Positions 53,495 to 63,739 of a stretch of 64,000 nucleotides of DNA are shown in pieces; position 1 is the first letter of the stretch, and every line of letters starts with the position of its first letter. The notes beneath the pieces are model-generated. The model did not search any database. It was given only the letters and a program-made list of their open reading frames with translations, and had not been told where the DNA came from. The position numbers and the translations under genes were made by a program. The stretch spans positions 12,989 to 76,988 of the forward strand of contig CAVVZC010000014.1 of NCBI GenBank assembly GCA_963752565.1, written 5' to 3'. The DNA is from UBA11574 sp963752565 (GTDB lineage Bacteria; Desulfobacterota; Desulfobacteria; Desulfobacterales; UBA11574).

Positions 53495-55436
53495 TTAATC
53501 CTTTTTAGGTGTAAAATCGTCCAGTAAAGATGATGGCGAAGAAGACCTGCTTTTAAAATATTCTTCTTTTTCTTTTGTTTTATCTATGTTTTCTTGGTTT
53601 TCTTGGCCTTTAGGAACTCCATATTCTAAAATCTGAGGGGTGATCAAGACGATGAGTTCGGTTTTATCAGTAGCTTTGGAGAACCGGCCAAAAAGCAAGC
53701 TCAATCCGGGAATATCCCCCAGACACGGGACGCTTGACTGGGTTTCAATGCCTATATTTTGGATCAGGCCACCGATAAAAACAGTTTCCCCATTTTTGGC
53801 CACCATCCAGGTGGTTACATTGGTTGACCTTACAACCGGGATTCCTTCCTCAAGTTCGGCTGAATTAAGAGATGGTTTGACTTCCAGAAATATGTTGTTT
53901 TCGTGATCGATATAGGGCGTTATTTCAAGGATGGTACCTGTATCTATGAATTCAATAGACTCGGTGGATATGCCTTGATTAACGGTAGTGACAGCGTACC
54001 CCTGCTTTCCACCGACCTGCACCTTGGCCGGCTTGCTGTGAATGGCCAGTATCTTGGGTGTGGAAAGTGTGTTGATCTTGGTTTTGGTCCGCAGCGCATC
54101 CAGGGCAGCCGTGAATTGATAACGGGTACCGGCACCAATTATAATGTTGGAGAAAATGCCCTGCACCTGTCGCTCTGGCACTGGAGAAGTACCCCACCCA
54201 GCACTGGGTGGAATAGCTCTGCTGAACCCTCCTGTTCCTATCCTCGCATCGCCAAGCAGCTGTTCCCAGTTGACGCCCAGGGTCATGTCATCGGTCAACA
54301 AAACTTCTAAAATTTGGGCCTCGATCATGACCTGTTTGGGCTGGATGTCCCAAAAACGAATAAGGGTTTCTACTTTCGCTATGTTTTCCGGCGTATCTTC
54401 CACGATAACGGTCTTTGAAGCTTCATGGATCTGGATCATTCTAATTCCGGGAATCGCAGACAAGACCTCCTGAATCTTATCCAAATCCGCATATTCGAGT
54501 TTAAAGATCCGCATCTTCAGTATTTGTGGCCAGTGGTTCCACTGCCGTTTTGGGTTTAAACACATAATAAACATTCTCTTGTTTATGATAACTGAATCCG
54601 CCGGCTTGACAAATCGCGTCTAATGCTCTGTTAAAAGGGACCTGGTAAAGATGCACGGATACTTTTCCAGACACATCCTGCGTGGTCACAATGTTTATTT
54701 TTTGTTGCATAGCAAGGCCTGAAAGGATCTCTCGGATATCACCTTGATAAAAATTCAGGGTTAGCAACTTCTTTTTAGACGATCGATGGATGCTGCGTTG
54801 TCTTTTCTTTGTTGATTTTGAGCCGGCAGCTTGCGTGAGGTTAATGTTCTTTTTCGGCTGTGGCGTTTTGGCTGGTCGGGGTTCTTTGCCTTTGGGGGTT
54901 TCTGCTGATAAAGGCTTTGTAACCAAGGCCATGGTTGGCTCAATGGCATCCTCGGGATCAGCAGCTGCTTTTTCAGATATTAAGGCGCTACGACTTTCAT
55001 CCCGGTAGAGTTTGATGACCAAACGGTCCGGATCTTTTAAAACAGAATAAGTAAACCTTAAAAAGTCTTTAAGGAGACCGATGCGAACATTTAAATCATT
55101 TTCTGCCTGTTCCAGATTTACCCACGATTCGGCATTTTTGTGTTTTCGATAATTGGGAAGCGTGGTTTTGACGTTATTTAACCTGAAACGAACTTCATTA
55201 TCCTGGGCCACGGGTTTATCAAACCGGAATGGGTTGCCAAATTCAAAGACGACGGTAGAATAGTTTGCGTGACGGCCGGCCCGGATTATTTTCAGATCGA
55301 CCGGCTGAAAGGCGGTTTCGTCACCCAATAGTGTAGAGCCAGACAATAAATGTATGGTAACAAATAAAATCCATGTGCAACTCGTCTTTAGTGTGGGTAT
55401 GGTCACGAGTTTTAAGGGTCGTTTTTCACGATTCAT
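53495..55436 (-). pseudogene. pilQ: Type IV pilus secretin PilQ, split by a frameshift
   Basis: Two frames cover one secretin. The first (55436 to 54501) has a signal, an AMIN-like domain (FQPVDLKIIRAGRHANYSTVVFE), a Lys/Pro linker and an STN domain (LTLNFYQGDIREILSGLAMQ). The second (about 54514 to 53495) has NolW-like FKLEYADLDKIQEVLSAIPG and the secretin barrel with VQVGGKQGYAV, VRSTNVTTWMV, GETVFIGGLIQ and PGLSLLFGR. They join if one base is gained or lost between 54515 and 54570. Two interacting halves translated separately are possible but unlikely. It would form the outer-membrane pore of the pilus. Confidence 0.88.
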
Positions 55437-55469
55437 ATCCCGGTTTCTCCGTGGCTTTCTACACTCTTT

Positions 55470-55973
55470 TTATTTATTATCCGATGGTGTTAAAACCTTC
55501 AGTACCTTTTCATGCCTACCCGATTTTAAAAGCACCTCATTTGGATCAATGCTGACAATTTTATATTCACCGATTTTTTCGCCTATCCGAACAAATTTAT
55601 TATTTATGATGGCCATCGGCTGTTTCTCCGTCGATGATGGTTCCCTTGAGCGTCAAGAACACCAGTTGGCACCGATGTTTGTTCAGCGTTGGATCAGGAG
55701 CTCTGGTTCTGTCGGTATCGTACCGGCGTAAAAATATCTCTGATATTCATTCTCAAAGACTCATTTTCGGCAATTGCTGTCTGGAGTCTTCTGGGCTTGC
55801 GTTTCTTGAATCTGAGAAACATCAAGTTTTACCTGCTTCTGTGGAAGACCAGCGATATCTACATTAGCGCCATTTTTTTTGTGCATGAAGCGAAAGTATG
55901 CAACGATGGCTGCCACAAATACCAGCACGATGATAATGTAAATTTTTATCTTTTCGCTTTTCAGTTTCGCCAT
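55470..55973 (-). pseudogene. pilP: PilP-like pilus lipoprotein/inner-membrane protein, multiply frameshifted
   Basis: Pieces in successive frames: MAKLKSEKIKIYIIIVLVF (membrane anchor), then MNIRDIFTPVRYRQ, then QLVFLTLKGTIIDGETA, then MAIINNKFVRIGEKIGEYKI to VLKVLTPSDNK. This is a PilP/GspC-type homology region of about 168 residues broken by at least three indels. PilP would link PilNO to the secretin. Position between pilO and pilQ agrees. Confidence 0.75.
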
Positions 55974-56169
55974 TACCAATTCCAACTATAGCTCCAGAGC
56001 AAGTTGTATTTTTATGAAATGCCTAAAGCCCTCAGGTGTTAGCCGTTTATGTCTATTGGTATAACCTATGTGTCATTTTAAATCTAATTTATAAGTACAC
56101 ACAATCAGTGGTCGGTCTCGGCTGGGGTTAAGGCCATGTTTATTTTTCCTTCCCCTCAAATAGGGTTTT

Positions 56170-56701
56170 TTAGCGTTCAAAAACATTGGTCATTAATTCA
56201 ACCTGACATTTGTCCGAACTCTCTTGTTTGGAGATCGTCATCTTTTCCATGACCACAAAAGCGGTTCATATTTTCAAGATCGTGGATCAAATGATAAATG
56301 TCAACAAAGTTTCCTATAAGACTAAGTTGGATGGGATTTTTGAGATAAATCTCTTCTTCTCTGAACCGGTAACGGCTCGCAAACTGATTAATGCTATCTT
56401 TCGTTGCTTCATCAAAGAATTGATTTGCTTTAACAATAATCCAATCTTTCCTGATTCCGGAATCCGCTCATTTAAATAATTCAGTTCTTTTTTTGTCTCA
56501 GCCAAGGGCGCCTTTAGATTCCTCCAGATTTGTTGACGCCAGATTAACTTCTTTCATTCTTTTGGAAAGGATGTCTTTTTCAATTCCAAACTGCTGCTTT
56601 TTTTTCATAATTTGATTGACAGCTAGATAACCGCATACCAGTGAAACCATAACAACGATGACAAGACACGCTCGATCGACATGTTTTATGTTTAAGTTCA
56701 T
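56170..56701 (-). pseudogene. pilO: PilO, multiply frameshifted
   Basis: Starting at 56701: MNLNIKHVDRACLVIVVMVS (membrane helix), coiled coil up to NLEESKGALG, then in another frame AETKKELNYLNERIPESGKIG to FIS, then PIQLSLIGNFVDIYHLIHDL, then VVMEKMTISKQESSDKCQVE. This is the PilO ferredoxin-like fold with about three frameshifts. It lies between pilN and pilP as in standard pilMNOPQ order, separated from pilN by the four-helix-bundle unit. Confidence 0.78.
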
Positions 56702-56728
56702 CTTATGATTTACAATGCTTAATAGCAT

Positions 56729-57236
56729 TAAATGCCTAAAATGCCTAAAATGATCTAAAATGCCTATTTGTCCCGCATTTATCGGGGAAGTTAAGGATTG
56801 GATCATTTTTTCTTTCCAATGGATGTAAAAATAGCAAGCAATTCGCTGCACTCTTTATATTCGGGTTTGACTTTATCCCATGTTAACCATCCTGCTTCTA
56901 CTATTACTTCCAACCAGTATTGGGTTTCACTGGCTTCGCTCTCACAAATTTTAATCTTGTTTTTAAAATCTGCCCGGCTTCTTGACCGGTTGGCTTCTCT
57001 GTAATTAGCTCCAATAGAGGTTCCTGATTTTGTAATCTGATTCCTTATAACGATGTTTTCAGGTGTGTTGGGTAACGTTATGGACAATCGAATGATTTGC
57101 ACGGCAAATTTTCGAGTCCGTTTTTCAAGATCTTTGGCAAATTGTTTTCGTTCCATATTTTTTCTATACGTTTCATAAAATATCAGAATCCCAAGATTTT
57201 AGGCATTTTAGGCATTTTAGATCATTTTAGGCATTT
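56729..57236. mobile_element. 508-bp unit: four-helix-bundle gene with inverted terminal repeats
   Basis: The left end (56729-56767) reads ATGCCTAAAATGCCTAAAAT then GATCTAAAATGCCTA. The right end (57197-57236) is the same words in inverse orientation. The unit lies exactly between the pilN stop (57248) and the pilO start (56701). A remnant of another copy is at 58959-59040. Confidence 0.7.
56803..57156 (-). CDS. Four-helix-bundle protein (TIGR02436/S23-like)
   Basis: 117 residues forming one helical bundle. FAVQIIRLSITLPNTPENIVIRNQITKSGTSIGANYREANRSRS is read in two parts, and FKNKIKICESEASETQYWLEVI follows; both are typical of the four-helix-bundle family found in 23S rRNA intervening sequences and as accessory (Avd) proteins of diversity-generating retroelements. 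It probably binds nucleic acid as a ring-like oligomer. Intact among broken pilus genes, and inside a repeat-bounded unit, so it is likely a passenger or mobility factor of that unit. No reverse transcriptase is in the window. Confidence 0.9.
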   Translation of the reverse strand: MERKQFAKDLEKRTRKFAVQIIRLSITLPNTPENIVIRNQITKSGTSIGANYREANRSRSRADFKNKIKICESEASETQYWLEVIVEAGWLTWDKVKPEYKECSELLAIFTSIGKKK

Positions 57237-57247
57237 ATTTAACCAAA

Positions 57248-57837
57248 CTAAGATCTCGGAATTTTGCAGTCTATCTGAAACTGGATAACCTTTACAAGTG
57301 CTTTTTGATCTTTAGCGATTTTGCTATCTCGGGTTTCTTTGGAATATTTCAGTATAACCTTGTTAAACATCGACTCGGCTGAGAGCTGGGTCAGAAAATC
57401 TCCCAGGTCATCATTGGTCAAGGAATTCCCGTAAAGTTCTATAACAGGGACAAGGTCCTTCTCGGTTTCGGAATTTATGGTAAGCTTTAGTGAGCCATGT
57501 CCGTGTATTCATAATTTCCGATAACTTCATCAGTATCCTTGAAAACGGCTGAATCCGGGTGAGGTTTTTAACAAAAGATTCCTGGAGACTTAGTCTTTGA
57601 ATCTCTTGTTGGGTTTTATTAATTTCGTCAATGGTTGTTCCCAGTTGTTTTTGCATATCTTCAAGGGTTGTCACAGGTCGTTTTTTGGACAACACAACGC
57701 TGAACTTGGTACAAATAGACTCCAAAAATCAATAAAAGAGAAAGGGTGAGGCAGCTGGCCCAGAAAAAAAGGCGACGGAATAGAGATTTCTTTTTGAGAA
57801 TATCATCTGGGACTAAATTGATTTCTCTTAAAGCCAT
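57248..57837 (-). pseudogene. pilN: PilN, frameshifted
   Basis: The start MALREINLVPDDILKKKSLF with a membrane helix (WASCLTLSLLLIFGVYL) is classical PilN, but the frame stops after CDNP. It continues in other frames as RPVTTLEDMQKQLGTTIDEI through MNTRTWLTK, then LTINSETEKDLVPVIELYG through FQIDCKIPRS. At least two indels, near 57665 and 57485. Total length about 195 residues, normal for PilN. Overlaps pilM. Confidence 0.82.
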
Positions 57838-58948
57838 GTCACTTTTCGCAATGCAAGGCCCAGTGCAATGGCAAATGTTGCGCCCCCAACCGTATCAGAT
57901 GGAAGACTCCTTCCTTGCAGAGTGAGCTTTGACATCGGATTAATTACATTTGTGTCGGAATATTGAGCCGCTTTTTAAAATATTTATCCAAAAAGTTGAT
58001 TAGGCTTGCCTGACCATACATGTATATCTCTTCAAACTTTACCTCTTGGATCTCAGATCTGACATAACCGGTAATTTGGTAAAATTCATGAAGCAACTTA
58101 TCGACAAGAGGAGCCAAAATCTGAAAGACACTACGGTAAATTTCGATGGTATCATCTTGATCCCGATTTTCCTCCCCAGGTGAATTGCCAGAAGGGCTTA
58201 TGGAATCTCCATAATATAGACCGTATTTTGTGAGGATGCTCGCGGCTTGTTCACTATCGCTCGAGAGTTCAAGAGTGGTCTCCAGGCGATTCAAAAGGGA
58301 CTGTGTGCCCCAAGGCACATTGCGATGCGCCAAAATGTTGTCATTGGTGACGACGGATATCAGGCTTTGGCTGTGTCCGATATTGCATAAAATTACGGGG
58401 CCGTCTTTTATAGAAAAAAGATAATTATGCAGGCGCAACAAAGAAGAAAGGTCAAAATCTATGGCCTCCACTGAAAGGCCGGCTCGCTTTAGTATATTGA
58501 TATATTGTTCGATTTGGTCCCTACGAACGGCGATGATGTTGGCTTTAAATCTATTATTTTTTCCAGACGATATATCAACGATAGAAGGATAATCGATGAC
58601 GGCTTCTTCTATGGGAAAGGTAAGATATCGCCTACATTCCATAGTAATCGCGTCTTCTAAGGTTTCTTCAGCACCGACCTCAAAAGTAATAAGGGAGCTA
58701 TTCACATGCTTAGCAGGAAGACGGATGACTACACTTTTGCCTCTGAATCTTTTGTTTTTTTTAATCTCCTTTAATACAGGTAAAAGGGCGTCATCGGGCT
58801 CAGAGGAATCGATCGATTCATTGCCCAGTTCTCGATAAAACAGTTCCCGAACCGATATTCCCTGCCGGGTTTTTTTAAACTGTGCAGCGTAAATCGCCTG
58901 ATCACCAATGTCAATGCCTATGGGATATTTATCTTTGAGATTAAACAT
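57828..58948 (-). pseudogene. pilM: PilM ATPase-like pilus protein, one frameshift near C-terminus
   Basis: The start at 58948 is MFNLKDKYPIGIDIGDQAIY; longer frames come from the upstream repeat. The actin-like fold motifs (IGIDIG, CNIGHSQSLISV, EIQEVKFEEIYMYGQAS) are complete to residue 334, where the frame stops (NIPTQM). In the next frame the usual PilM end follows, NPMSKLTLQGRSLPSDTVGG and ATFAIALGLALRKVT, ending in overlap with the pilN start. One indel near 57950 thus removes about 40 residues. PilM binds the PilN N-terminus (INLVP) in the cytoplasm. Confidence 0.85.
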
Positions 58949-58958
58949 TATATAAGTG

Positions 58959-59040
58959 AAATGCCTAAAGTGCCTAAAATGATCTAAAATGCCTAAAATT
59001 AAGGATTGGATTGTTTTTTCTTGCCAATGGCCATTACTTG
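58959..59040. repeat. Remnant of a second four-helix-bundle unit
   Basis: AAATGCCTAAAGTGCCTAAA then GATCTAAAATGCCTAAAAT, followed by AAGGATTGGATTGTTTTTTC, which matches the downstream end of the unit at 56729-57236. On the minus strand the last codons (AIGKKK) of the bundle gene are still readable. It sits directly upstream of pilM; 59041-59196 has nothing else. Confidence 0.75.
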
Positions 59041-59196
59041 CGAGCGAAGTATCGAACAAACATAAAAACCAATAACAGGAATTAATCGGCTTGTAAAGTG
59101 AAAAACACAATAGGCGGTATAATTTTAGCTATGTGAGTACAATATGTGGTAGGAGGTAGGGGTAATGCCTGAACAAGACTTTTTTTAACACGTGAT

Positions 59197-59532
59197 TTAT
59201 CCATTCAAATTCAAATCAAGGGCTATTTTCAACGCGTTATTTAGCGCTCTGATTTTATCATTTGAAAGAAAACCCACAAAGTTTGTTAGGCCTGATTTGG
59301 GTATACTAATAAGCTCATCACAGTGTATACTGCTGTTGTGCTTCAAACCTTCTGCAATCCCAACGCTGACCTGCGTGGATAGCCCATCGTATGTGCTATA
59401 TATGGGCGCACAAATAACCGTGGAATAACGAGAAGCGATGAGAACCTGACGACTAACCACTACAAAAACCCTGAATTTTTTAGGGTCCAGAGATGACGGT
59501 TTACGGACGCGATATAAATCCCCCCGTTTCAC
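59197..59532 (-). CDS. PemK/MazF-type toxin
   Basis: 111 residues: MKRGDLYRVRKPSSLDPKKFRVFVVVSR, VICAPIYSTYDGLSTQV and DELISIPKSGLTNFVGFLS match the MazF/PemK SH3-like barrel. Such toxins are ribonucleases that cut mRNA at short sequences. The start overlaps the antitoxin stop by ATGA, giving coupled translation. It is intact, within an otherwise degraded pilus locus, so the pair may stabilise this DNA. Confidence 0.9.
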   Translation of the reverse strand: MKRGDLYRVRKPSSLDPKKFRVFVVVSRQVLIASRYSTVICAPIYSTYDGLSTQVSVGIAEGLKHNSSIHCDELISIPKSGLTNFVGFLSNDKIRALNNALKIALDLNLNG

Positions 59533-59759
59533 AATTCCACCTGATAAGAAAGAACATCCTCAGCTTCACGGTTGAGTCGATCAGAATTTTTATTAAGTAT
59601 TTCAAGATCCTTATCATCTCGGAGCTTTTTGGCCTTTTTTTCCAGGTAATCTCGTAAAACGTTCTCGATGAATGCAGAACGATTTTTCGGCTTTACAATA
59701 ATTCGGTCGATGGTTTTCAGTATGTCTTCCGAAAGTGTTATCGAAGTCTTGACTTTCAT
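59529..59759 (-). CDS. Ribbon-helix-helix antitoxin
   Basis: 76 residues. The N-terminal ribbon-helix-helix (VKTSITLSEDILKTIDRIIVKPKNRSAFIENVLRDYLEKK) is read in two parts and would bind its own promoter. The acidic C-terminal helix (LEILNKNSDRLNREAEDVLSYQ) would cover the toxin. It pairs with the MazF-like toxin that follows immediately. RHH antitoxins with MazF-type toxins are known, though MazE-type is more usual. Confidence 0.88.
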   Translation of the reverse strand: MKVKTSITLSEDILKTIDRIIVKPKNRSAFIENVLRDYLEKKAKKLRDDKDLEILNKNSDRLNREAEDVLSYQVEL

Positions 59760-59873
59760 ACCACTTTTATACTTGATGAGGAAGGATATGTCAACAGATT
59801 TTGTGACTTTTCAATAAATCATAGAGCCGGGTCAATATCATCATTTAATATAACAGAACTTTTTGAAAAGTTA

Positions 59874-60677
59874 CTATTCATTGTTCTTAGCGACGTACAT
59901 ATTCATATCCGCCCGTTTCACGAATGCTGCCACTCCTTCCCCCGGCGTATATTCAGCAACCCCAAGACTTACCGTTACGGACACCGCTTTGTCGGGATTT
60001 GGCAAAAATTTATAGGCTTTGACAATTTTACTAATCCTTTCCGCCAGGACGGTCGCACCCTGTTCCCGGGTCTCGGGTAAAATTCCCACAAACTCATCCC
60101 CACCATATCGATAGGTCGAGTCAGGGCCCCTCATACAAGACTGAATAACCTGTGCGATTTTCCTGAGAACTTGATCTCCCTCCAAGTGTCCGTATTTGTC
60201 GTTATATTTTTTAAAATCGTTAACATCCACAAAAATGAGCGACAAAGGGATTGAATAACGGTCGGATCGGTCGATTTCGGCCTTTAATTCGTTATAGAAA
60301 TACCTGACATTGTAAAGCCCTGTCAGTTCATCCGTGATACTCAGTTCCCGATATTTTTTCTTGCTTTCTATGAGCGCTTCCTCTGTTTCCCGGCGTTTTT
60401 TTATTTCAGACTCCAACTCCCTGATTTGCTTGGCGGAATAAAGCACGAAACCCATGGCCATAAATGCTGGGGCAAAAACGATGAATTCTTTAAGGCCAAA
60501 AATAGGATACACGCTGATGAACCGGTGAAGATTATCATAGGCGTCCAGATAAACCATTATCCCGGTACCCAACACAGAGAAAAAGATGACCCATAATATT
60601 CTCCTCGCAGATGGGGTTTCAACACGCTTGTCCCTCATGGTGCTCCCCCGCCCATAACCATCGTTATTCTTTGCCAT
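59874..60677 (-). CDS. Membrane diguanylate cyclase (GGDEF)
   Basis: 267 residues. Two membrane helices (about 26-45 and 62-82), a short coiled coil and a GGDEF domain (about 115-265). The active site is RYGGDEF (190-196), with DELTGLYNVR at the domain start. RGPD (183-186) five residues before it is an allosteric I-site, so product inhibition is expected. Makes cyclic di-GMP. It lies between the toxin-antitoxin pair and a pilin-like gene, and c-di-GMP commonly controls pilus activity. The frame is intact. Confidence 0.93.
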   Translation of the reverse strand: MAKNNDGYGRGSTMRDKRVETPSARRILWVIFFSVLGTGIMVYLDAYDNLHRFISVYPIFGLKEFIVFAPAFMAMGFVLYSAKQIRELESEIKKRRETEEALIESKKKYRELSITDELTGLYNVRYFYNELKAEIDRSDRYSIPLSLIFVDVNDFKKYNDKYGHLEGDQVLRKIAQVIQSCMRGPDSTYRYGGDEFVGILPETREQGATVLAERISKIVKAYKFLPNPDKAVSVTVSLGVAEYTPGEGVAAFVKRADMNMYVAKNNE

Positions 60678-60776
60678 GTCTGCACAAGGTTTGTCATGTA
60701 TATCCTGAACCTCTCAATTCTTTAAATGACATTTATCTTTTATTAGAAAATAGATCCTGCCCCGTGGAAGCGTTAC

Positions 60777-62752
60777 TTAGGGACCGCCAGTCGTTTCCGG
60801 GTCGTCGATGGTCTGATACGTTGCCGGTGAGCCCTGGTTCCGAAAGCACGCCTCAATCCAGTCTGACTTCTTACAATGTCTGAAACACGAATCTCATCAA
60901 ATTTACCGGAAAAATATCGTGTTGCTCTGTCAGGATTGCCGCCCCAAAGCCAATCATCCGGGTCAGCAAGCGTGGTCCAATAAGTAGGAACGTTTACTGT
61001 GGTAAACGTCATGGGAACAGAGTCAACATAGATTTTGACCTCTTTTGTTGAATATTTTAACGTTACGACAAGGTGATGCCAATCCCCGTTTGTAAATGGA
61101 TTGGGTCCAAGATTATAATTATTGTTGTGTCCACCCCACGGATAGAAAAAATGGTTTCCCGATCCCTGTGAGGCCCATTCGAAACCGTCTTGGGCACCAC
61201 CTGTAAATCGATTGCTGGAAGACATGACAATTTGGTGATCGCCGTCTGCTGCGTTGACCCAATTAATCCACAGTTCAAACGTTCCTGCGTCATTGGTATC
61301 GTCCAGACTTCCGTGATCGTTAACCTTAATCATGTCATTAGAACCATCCAGCTCCAGGCTTCCGCCAATTTGCCCGGGAACTTGGTCACCCGCAGTCATT
61401 GAGCCCATAAAATCGCCGTCTCTACCACCTGCAGAGTCATTTGCTTCTGCGTCTACCGTCGGGGTTTCCTTTAGGTGCCAAACACCCATGTAGTCAACAT
61501 CCCAGACATCTTCTGGATTTTCCTGATTCGAAGCGGATGCGTTATCGTAATACATATAAATCACCGTGGGATCGGTTGAATTAAGCAGCGGAATTTTCAC
61601 CCACGCAAACAATTCGTTGCCGATCGAATCGTATTTCTCTATCTCATGATCGAGCAGGGTGGTCCCGTCTGACGCCGTAAACAGGATGTCGTCGCCGTCA
61701 GTTTGGGCATTGACGAACAATTCATTTGTGGGATCGTCTATTTTTACCAGATAGGGAAAATCTGAAAGATCCGTATCGGTTACCGTAGGAAATATGGTGA
61801 TTTTCTGTCTGTAGAGCCAGGCCGGATCATGCCACTCGGTCGGTATCACGTAGAGCACATGACTTTGGTTCACCACATTGTCGCCCATGGCGCCTACCGT
61901 GGCAATGGTGGCAAAGGTGGTGTTCGTGTGGTACCGGATCTTGTAACCATAGCGTCCGCCGGCAAAGGAATGCATGTAGTAAAAGTTGTCAGCTACGGCA
62001 GCTGCATCGCCATATCTAACATCAAGTACCGGTGCCTCGCTGGCGTTTTTTGTCATGGGAGGTGGCCCGGCGTTCTCCCGCCAAGATCTTCCGATCGAAT
62101 CAAGACGGCCAGGGCATTACCGCTGGACCATCCCGGCCTGTCCACGATCTCCTTGATAATGGTGCTTAAATCCGGTGTCTTGTAAATATTGTCCTTTTGC
62201 CATTGCGGAACGTTGTTCCACGATACTGATGCGGCGGTCTTGGGCCTGTTTGAGATATCGTCATCTACGTCATACAAAACGAGCGGCATCGTCTGAATCT
62301 TGACCGTAAATGGTCAGGTGGGTAACCTCATTATCCGTGTCCTCGGCTTCAAAAGACACATGCGCACTCACGATCTTAGCACCCTGGGGAATCGTAACAT
62401 TTAAGAAACGCACGCCCACATATCGTTCTTTGCCCAGTTCCAACTTATCGTCGTCAAGCTTCATATCCCCGTCATCTTCCTCCTCTGCATCATCGTCATC
62501 ATGGCTCACTCGAGACGCAAACGCGAAAGCGGATTCGTTGAGCAACCGCCACATGGCGTGGTTGGCCGCGGCTTCGGCCAGATAATGGGCCTGCATGCCG
62601 CTGCCTCGGTTCATGGTCGCCTGGGTCTGGGTTCCGACCTTAAAGAGGAAAGAAAAGGCCAGGGTGGACAGAATCGCCAGGAGAAAAAGGATGGCCATAT
62701 AGGCCATGCCGGATTCTTTTTTGCTGTATTTATTTATATGGCGTCTTGACAC
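60777..62752 (-). pseudogene. PilX-like pilus protein with DUF2341 and LamG domains, frameshifted
   Basis: GTG start at 62752. A PilX-type N-terminus (ESGMAYMAILFLLAILSTLAF) with a hydrophobic helix leads to an Asp/Glu-rich stretch. The frame shifts near 62285 (into LVLYDVDDDISNRPKTAASV), again near 62060 (into MTKNASEAPVLDVRYGD), and near 60870 at the end (into DWIEACFRNQGSPATYQT to GGP). The long third part has a DUF2341 domain (PAWLYRQKITIF) and a LamG sandwich (GGSLELDGSNDMIKV). A pilus-tip or surface adhesin is the likely original role. Confidence 0.82.
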
Positions 62753-62791
62753 TTAACACTCCTGACTTTTCGTCTTCTTGTTCTCCTCTCC

Positions 62792-63659
62792 TCACCGAAC
62801 GCGTTTGCCGGTCTTCTGTAGAGTGTTCTCGGGGTATACATATTCCTGAAACACGACAATTTCATTGTTGTCCCCGTTAGTTGCAACTTAATTTCGATTA
62901 ACCCGGGTGATATAAATTTGGTTTGGAAAAGAGTGACACGGGTTGAGAGGACGGTCTGATTCACCCGTTGATGGAACTGATTCGGTGAGTGTGCTGGTTC
63001 CGCTGTCGTATAAATAAACGACCTCATTAAGCGGATCTTCATCTTGCTGCCCATCTTCATCATCATCATTTTCATTTCCTTCATCAACTGCACCATCTCC
63101 ATCGTCGTCCATTTTTAATACCGGAAGCCCAATCCATGTTTAAGTCCGCCCATATGTCTTCGTCGATGTTACCGTCCCCATCATTGTCCAACCCGTCCAA
63201 ATCTCTTCATTTGTCATACCAATCTTCATCGTCATCGTAATCAGTCCACCCGGAAGAATTTTCATCAGTGTTACCCGTCGCCATCATCATCAACCCCATA
63301 ATACCTTGCTCGCCATCATCATTTATATCACGCCATAGATCCTCATCAATTCTTGGAAAAAGGGGATCGTTGAAGTAATAATCGTTGTCATCGTTGATGG
63401 TTCCAGAAAAGGCCAGGATATCTCTTGTGATGTTATGGGCGTTGGGAATGGTAAGGTAAGTGCAGCGTCTGACACCGTTGGTCATACGATCCATGATCAT
63501 CATGGCTTCCTGATAAAGACTGGCTTGGGCAGTGCCCTGGTCGTGGGCCTCGAGATAGGTAGAAAGCAAAGGCATGGCAGTAGTGGCAATTATTGCAATA
63601 ATAGCGATTGTAACGAGCAGCTCGAGTAGGGTTAAGCCTTTTTCCTTTATATTTCTCAT
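62792..63659 (-). pseudogene. PilW-like prepilin with acidic repeats, frameshifted
   Basis: Start at 63659: MRNIKEKGLTLLELLVTIAI is a class III-type prepilin signal (GLTLLELLV, cleavage after G). The body has NDDNDYYFNDP and Asp-rich calcium-binding-like loops (DLDGLDNDGDGNIDED, MDDDGDGAVDEG). It is broken at a TGA near 63207 and by indels near 63140, 62960 and 62860, after which the end VVFQEYVYPENTLQKTGKRV is readable. A minor pilin; the acidic loops may bind calcium. Confidence 0.82.
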
Positions 63660-63723
63660 AATAACCAACCTTGGTGATCCACCACATTTAAAGATTCTGA
63701 TATGTGTCGATTCGAAACAATTT

Positions 63724-63739
63724 TGCAACATTTGTGCCG
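63724..63739 (-). promoter_or_regulatory. Sigma-54-like promoter of the pilin genes
   Basis: On the minus strand CGGCAC-AAATG-TTGCA matches TGGCAC-N5-TTGCA in all but the first base, 65-80 bases upstream of the pilW start. Pilin genes are often RpoN-dependent. Confidence 0.6.

Noticed and set aside
56803..57156. Four-helix-bundle gene as part of a diversity-generating retroelement
   Set aside because: No reverse transcriptase, template or variable repeat was found in the window.
56729..59000. TGCCTAAAATG arrays as a CRISPR
   Set aside because: Units are about 11 bp with no spacers, in inverted orientation around a gene, and no cas genes are present.
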